A stretch of 64,000 nt of DNA from Pedobacter sp. (lineage in GTDB: Bacteria > Bacteroidota > Bacteroidia > Sphingobacteriales > Sphingobacteriaceae), in the NCBI GenBank assembly GCA_031119475.1, contig JAVHXV010000005.1, positions 62,001 through 126,000 of the forward strand, written 5' to 3'. Each line of letters starts with the position of its first letter. Position 1 is the first letter of the stretch. Below the pieces are notes generated by a model. That model ran no database searches and had not been told where the DNA came from. It saw nothing but the letters and a program-made list of their open reading frames with translations. This document shows, piece by piece, positions 61,643-64,000 of the stretch. Made by a program: the position numbers and the translations under genes.

Positions 61643-62464
61643 GTGGAAGACGTAAAATCATATATCGAATCTGGCATTCTTGAACTTTATGTTCTGGGGC
61701 AGCTAACTGCTCAGGAAAATAGTGAAGTTGAAGCAATGGCTGCCCAGCACCCCGAGGTGAAGGCAGAGATCTCGGCTATTGAGGTGGCAATGGAAAGTTA
61801 TGCGATGGAGAATTCGGTGGCGGCATCGGCCGAGCTGGAGGCAAAGATTTTAGCACAATTCAGAGATCATACTGCCCACTCTCCAAAGGTGGTTCCACTT
61901 TACGATCAGGAAACAGAGATCAGGGTAAAAGTTTTACGCTATGCATTAGTGGCCTGCATTGCCTTATTGGTGGTTTGCGTTGCCACACTCTATTCATTGA
62001 ACAATAAGCTAAATACTGCACATGAACAGATTGCCAGTTTAAGTGCAGCAAAAGAACAATTTGCACGCACAACTTCCAAACTTGAATTTGAAAGGGCGGG
62101 AATGGAAAATAGGATTGCCATGACCGAGAGTGACGAATGGGCTACGGTAAAGTTGGCCGGTGTTAAAGAAACACCAGATGCCAAAATGCTGGTATACTGG
62201 AACAAACGCAATAAAAATATCTTGATCAATTATGCGGCGATCAAACTGCCAGCCCCTGGGAAAGCACATGAGTATCAGTTATGGGCCCTAGTGGATGGGA
62301 AACCTGTTAGCTTAGGGGTATTCGGCACCGACGAATCTGCCAAAGAGGCCGTAAAATCAATGGATGCAATTGATCATGCCCAAGCCTTCGCCGTTACCAT
62401 CGAACCGCTAGGTGGAAGTGTTAATCCGACCATGGAAAAGATGGTGGTTATGGGGACGATTTAA
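61643..62464 (+). CDS. RskA-type anti-sigma factor
   Basis: A 273-residue membrane protein starting at GTG. The N-terminal anti-sigma domain (1-~80) has YIESGILELYVLGQLTAQEN and ends before one membrane helix (~95-117). The periplasmic part (~150-273) is a RskA C-terminal domain: MLVYWNKRNKNILINY, GKAHEYQLWALVDGKPVSLGVF and AFAVTIEPLGGSVNP. It should hold the sigma factor inactive until cleaved. Confidence 0.9.
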   Translation: MEDVKSYIESGILELYVLGQLTAQENSEVEAMAAQHPEVKAEISAIEVAMESYAMENSVAASAELEAKILAQFRDHTAHSPKVVPLYDQETEIRVKVLRYALVACIALLVVCVATLYSLNNKLNTAHEQIASLSAAKEQFARTTSKLEFERAGMENRIAMTESDEWATVKLAGVKETPDAKMLVYWNKRNKNILINYAAIKLPAPGKAHEYQLWALVDGKPVSLGVFGTDESAKEAVKSMDAIDHAQAFAVTIEPLGGSVNPTMEKMVVMGTI

Positions 62465-62497
62465 TTTTTCAGTTCTTCCAAAGGAACGCCTGCGGCG

Positions 62498-62525
62498 CAG
62501 TTGACAGTATTCAGTTAACAGTTAT
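62498..62525. repeat. Heptamer array between convergent anti-sigma and nnr genes
   Basis: Four 7-bp units CAGTTGA, CAGTATT, CAGTTAA, CAGTTAT. Further on, CAACCAAC, TAAACAAC at 62533-62548 read as the inverse complement of AGTTG-type units. The spacer lies between 3' ends. Confidence 0.7.
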
Positions 62526-62548
62526 CTAAGCAGCAACCAACTAAACAA

Positions 62549-64000
62549 CTACTCCGCCAGTCTTTTCATCACTTTAGGTACTTCTGCGGCAACTTCGCTC
62601 GCACTCACCACGAAACTATTTTTAGCTAATTTATCGCCTGCTTTGCCATGGAGATAAACGCCCAATATCGCGGCTTCGGCAGCAGGATAGCGCTGTGCCA
62701 ATAATGCAGTGATTATTCCGGTCAATACATCTCCCATACCTCCCGATGCCATTGCAGGTCCACCAGTTGGATTGATGTGTATTTCGCCATTTGGCAAACA
62801 GACAAAGGTATATTGGTTCTTGAGTACAATGATCACTCTTCGGTGTTGTGCCGCTATTTTCGCTGTATTTACTCTTTCCCACCAATTACGCTGCTCACCA
62901 AAAATGCGGTCAAATTCTTTTAGGTGCGGTGTTAATATGCTATCGGCTGGCAAGAGATCCAACAAGTCTCTCCTTTTGGCTAAAATGTTCAGGCCATCGG
63001 CGTCGATTACCATGGGTTCCTTAAGTTCGATTAACTGCGACATTAACCGTTCCGCATCGTAATCATTACCCAGCCCGGGCCCAATGCCTATGGCCGTAAA
63101 TTTTTCCAGTATCCCTTCATCGATATTTGCAGAACAGTTCAGCGACATCACTTCTGGTAAAGCCGTATTTAGAGCAACCATTCCATTTTCTGGTAAGCAT
63201 ACTGTTGTGAGTCCTGCTCCCGTATGTAGACAGGCCTTTGCCGACAATAAGGCCGCACCCATGGTTGCAGTATTGCCCGCAATGAGCAGCGCATGTCCGT
63301 AAGTGCCCTTATGGGAAAAATTAGCCCTCGGCTTAATGAGTTTTTGAATCACACCCTTGTCTGTCATTTTCCAATTGCTTGGGCGGTTCTCTACGTACTG
63401 TTCGTCCAGCCCGATCTCCACAACCTTAAATCTTTTTAAGGCAGCCTGCGATTCTGGAAAGAAAAAATTGAGTTTAGGCCGCTGAAAAGAGATGACCACA
63501 TCAGCCTTTACGCCAAGATAGGGCGAAGACAAGGGGCCTTCTGCAAGCAGGCCTGTTGGCACATCAACAGCAATCACTTTGCTTTTCGACTGGTTAATCA
63601 GCTCGGCAATATTTGCCAAAAACCCTGTTAATGGTTTATTCAGGCCTGAGCCCAATATCGCATCGATAATGATGTCTGCCTCAAGTTTAAGGTCTGCAGC
63701 TTTATCAATGGTCTGTATTTGGACTTTTGCCTTGGAAAGCTGTTTTAGGTTTTGTTCAAAGTCGTCGCTGTATTTGACAGAAAGCTTGAGCAAGTAGACT
63801 TTAATTTGCTTGTACTTCTCAGCTTCGAGTAATCTGGCTATGGCCAAGCCATCGCCACCATTGTTTCCAGGCCCACAGACGATACTTATTTTGTTTGTCC
63901 TATCTGTACATTCTCTTTTAAAAACACCGACGAAGGCCTTTGCGGCGTTTTCCATCAGTTTGATTGAAAATATTGGCTTGTGCTTGATCGTATAAGCATC
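62549..64000 (-). CDS. nnr: Bifunctional NAD(P)H-hydrate epimerase/dehydratase (cut by window end)
   Basis: The frame is open to the last base, so the N-terminus is outside; at least 483 residues are visible. The NnrE epimerase half (start to ~230) shows AYTIKHKPI, SIKLMENAAK, GPGNNGGDGLAIARLL and VDVPTGLLAEGP. The NnrD dehydratase half (~240-483) shows KGTYGHALLIAGN, GIGPGLGND, DADGLNILAK, LTPHLKEFDR and GGMGDVLTG. It repairs hydrated NAD(P)H. An internal ATG at 63955 is not the start. Confidence 0.95.
   Translation of the reverse strand, partial: DAYTIKHKPIFSIKLMENAAKAFVGVFKRECTDRTNKISIVCGPGNNGGDGLAIARLLEAEKYKQIKVYLLKLSVKYSDDFEQNLKQLSKAKVQIQTIDKAADLKLEADIIIDAILGSGLNKPLTGFLANIAELINQSKSKVIAVDVPTGLLAEGPLSSPYLGVKADVVISFQRPKLNFFFPESQAALKRFKVVEIGLDEQYVENRPSNWKMTDKGVIQKLIKPRANFSHKGTYGHALLIAGNTATMGAALLSAKACLHTGAGLTTVCLPENGMVALNTALPEVMSLNCSANIDEGILEKFTAIGIGPGLGNDYDAERLMSQLIELKEPMVIDADGLNILAKRRDLLDLLPADSILTPHLKEFDRIFGEQRNWWERVNTAKIAAQHRRVIIVLKNQYTFVCLPNGEIHINPTGGPAMASGGMGDVLTGIITALLAQRYPAAEAAILGVYLHGKAGDKLAKNSFVVSASEVAAEVPKVMKRLAE

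Overview
The window is a 64-kb stretch of a Bacteroidota chromosome, most probably from the family Sphingobacteriaceae (Pedobacter-like). This rests on Bacteroidota-typical families (BT_3928, DUF6370, YARHG, DUF6807, bacillithiol protein YtxJ), promoter-like TTTG-N19/20-TAnnTTTG elements, an almost complete lack of Shine-Dalgarno sequences, and gene order such as folP-cdaA and recF-dciA. I see no rRNA, tRNA, insertion sequence, prophage or CRISPR array. The left end cuts asd and the right end cuts nnr.

Layout. 1-7.7 kb: asd (3' end), a PBP4-type D-Ala-D-Ala carboxypeptidase, a GNAT acetyltransferase, a four-helix membrane protein behind a palindromic site, then GH20 hexosaminidase, DUF6807 protein and a GT39-type glycosyltransferase. 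7.75-13 kb: the accessory part, visibly richer in A+T. It holds a small XRE regulator divergent from two short double-glycine-leader peptides, a degenerate CPBP-family membrane protein, an HlyD adaptor and a C39-peptidase ABC exporter, and looks like a complete bacteriocin- or signal-peptide production locus. 13-23 kb: an M28 peptidase; a tightly packed minus-strand run aroK-dinB-permease-BT_3928-DUF1599; divergent folP-cdaA; bacilliredoxin, small membrane proteins, PlsC and an alpha/beta hydrolase. 23-32 kb: ahcY, DUF6370, pdxJ, a lipoprotein, gcvP, YceI, a response regulator and an MBL hydrolase. 32-38.7 kb: recJ, lptB, a bacterial GH3 protein, DUF2306, YARHG, YkvA and CBS proteins. 38.8-51 kb: M28 peptidase, TerC, polyprenyl synthase, an unusual two-part hydrolase, a LytTR/LytS two-component pair, a thioredoxin-like protein, persulfide dioxygenase-rhodanese, asparaginase and TatD. 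51-64 kb: two FKBPs, NrnA-like phosphoesterase, ndk, dciA-recF, a TPR protein, ribH, ytxJ, mqo, lipA, an ECF sigma/anti-sigma pair and nnr.

Most genes are housekeeping: envelope (dacB, lptB, PlsC, polyprenyl synthase), cofactors (folP, pdxJ, ribH, lipA, nnr), one-carbon and methyl cycles (ahcY, gcvP), DNA replication and repair (recJ, recF, dciA, NrnA), thiol redox (bacilliredoxin, YtxJ, persulfide dioxygenase).

Two things go beyond routine annotation. One is the double-glycine peptide export locus at 8.2-13.0 kb. The other is a set of short degenerate tandem arrays with a 7-bp (sometimes 8-bp) period in at least eight intergenic spacers. Each spacer has its own unit, arrays often begin inside the upstream stop codon, and several are paired in opposite orientation as if to form long imperfect hairpins. 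Function statements are inferred from sequence motifs only; no database search was possible.
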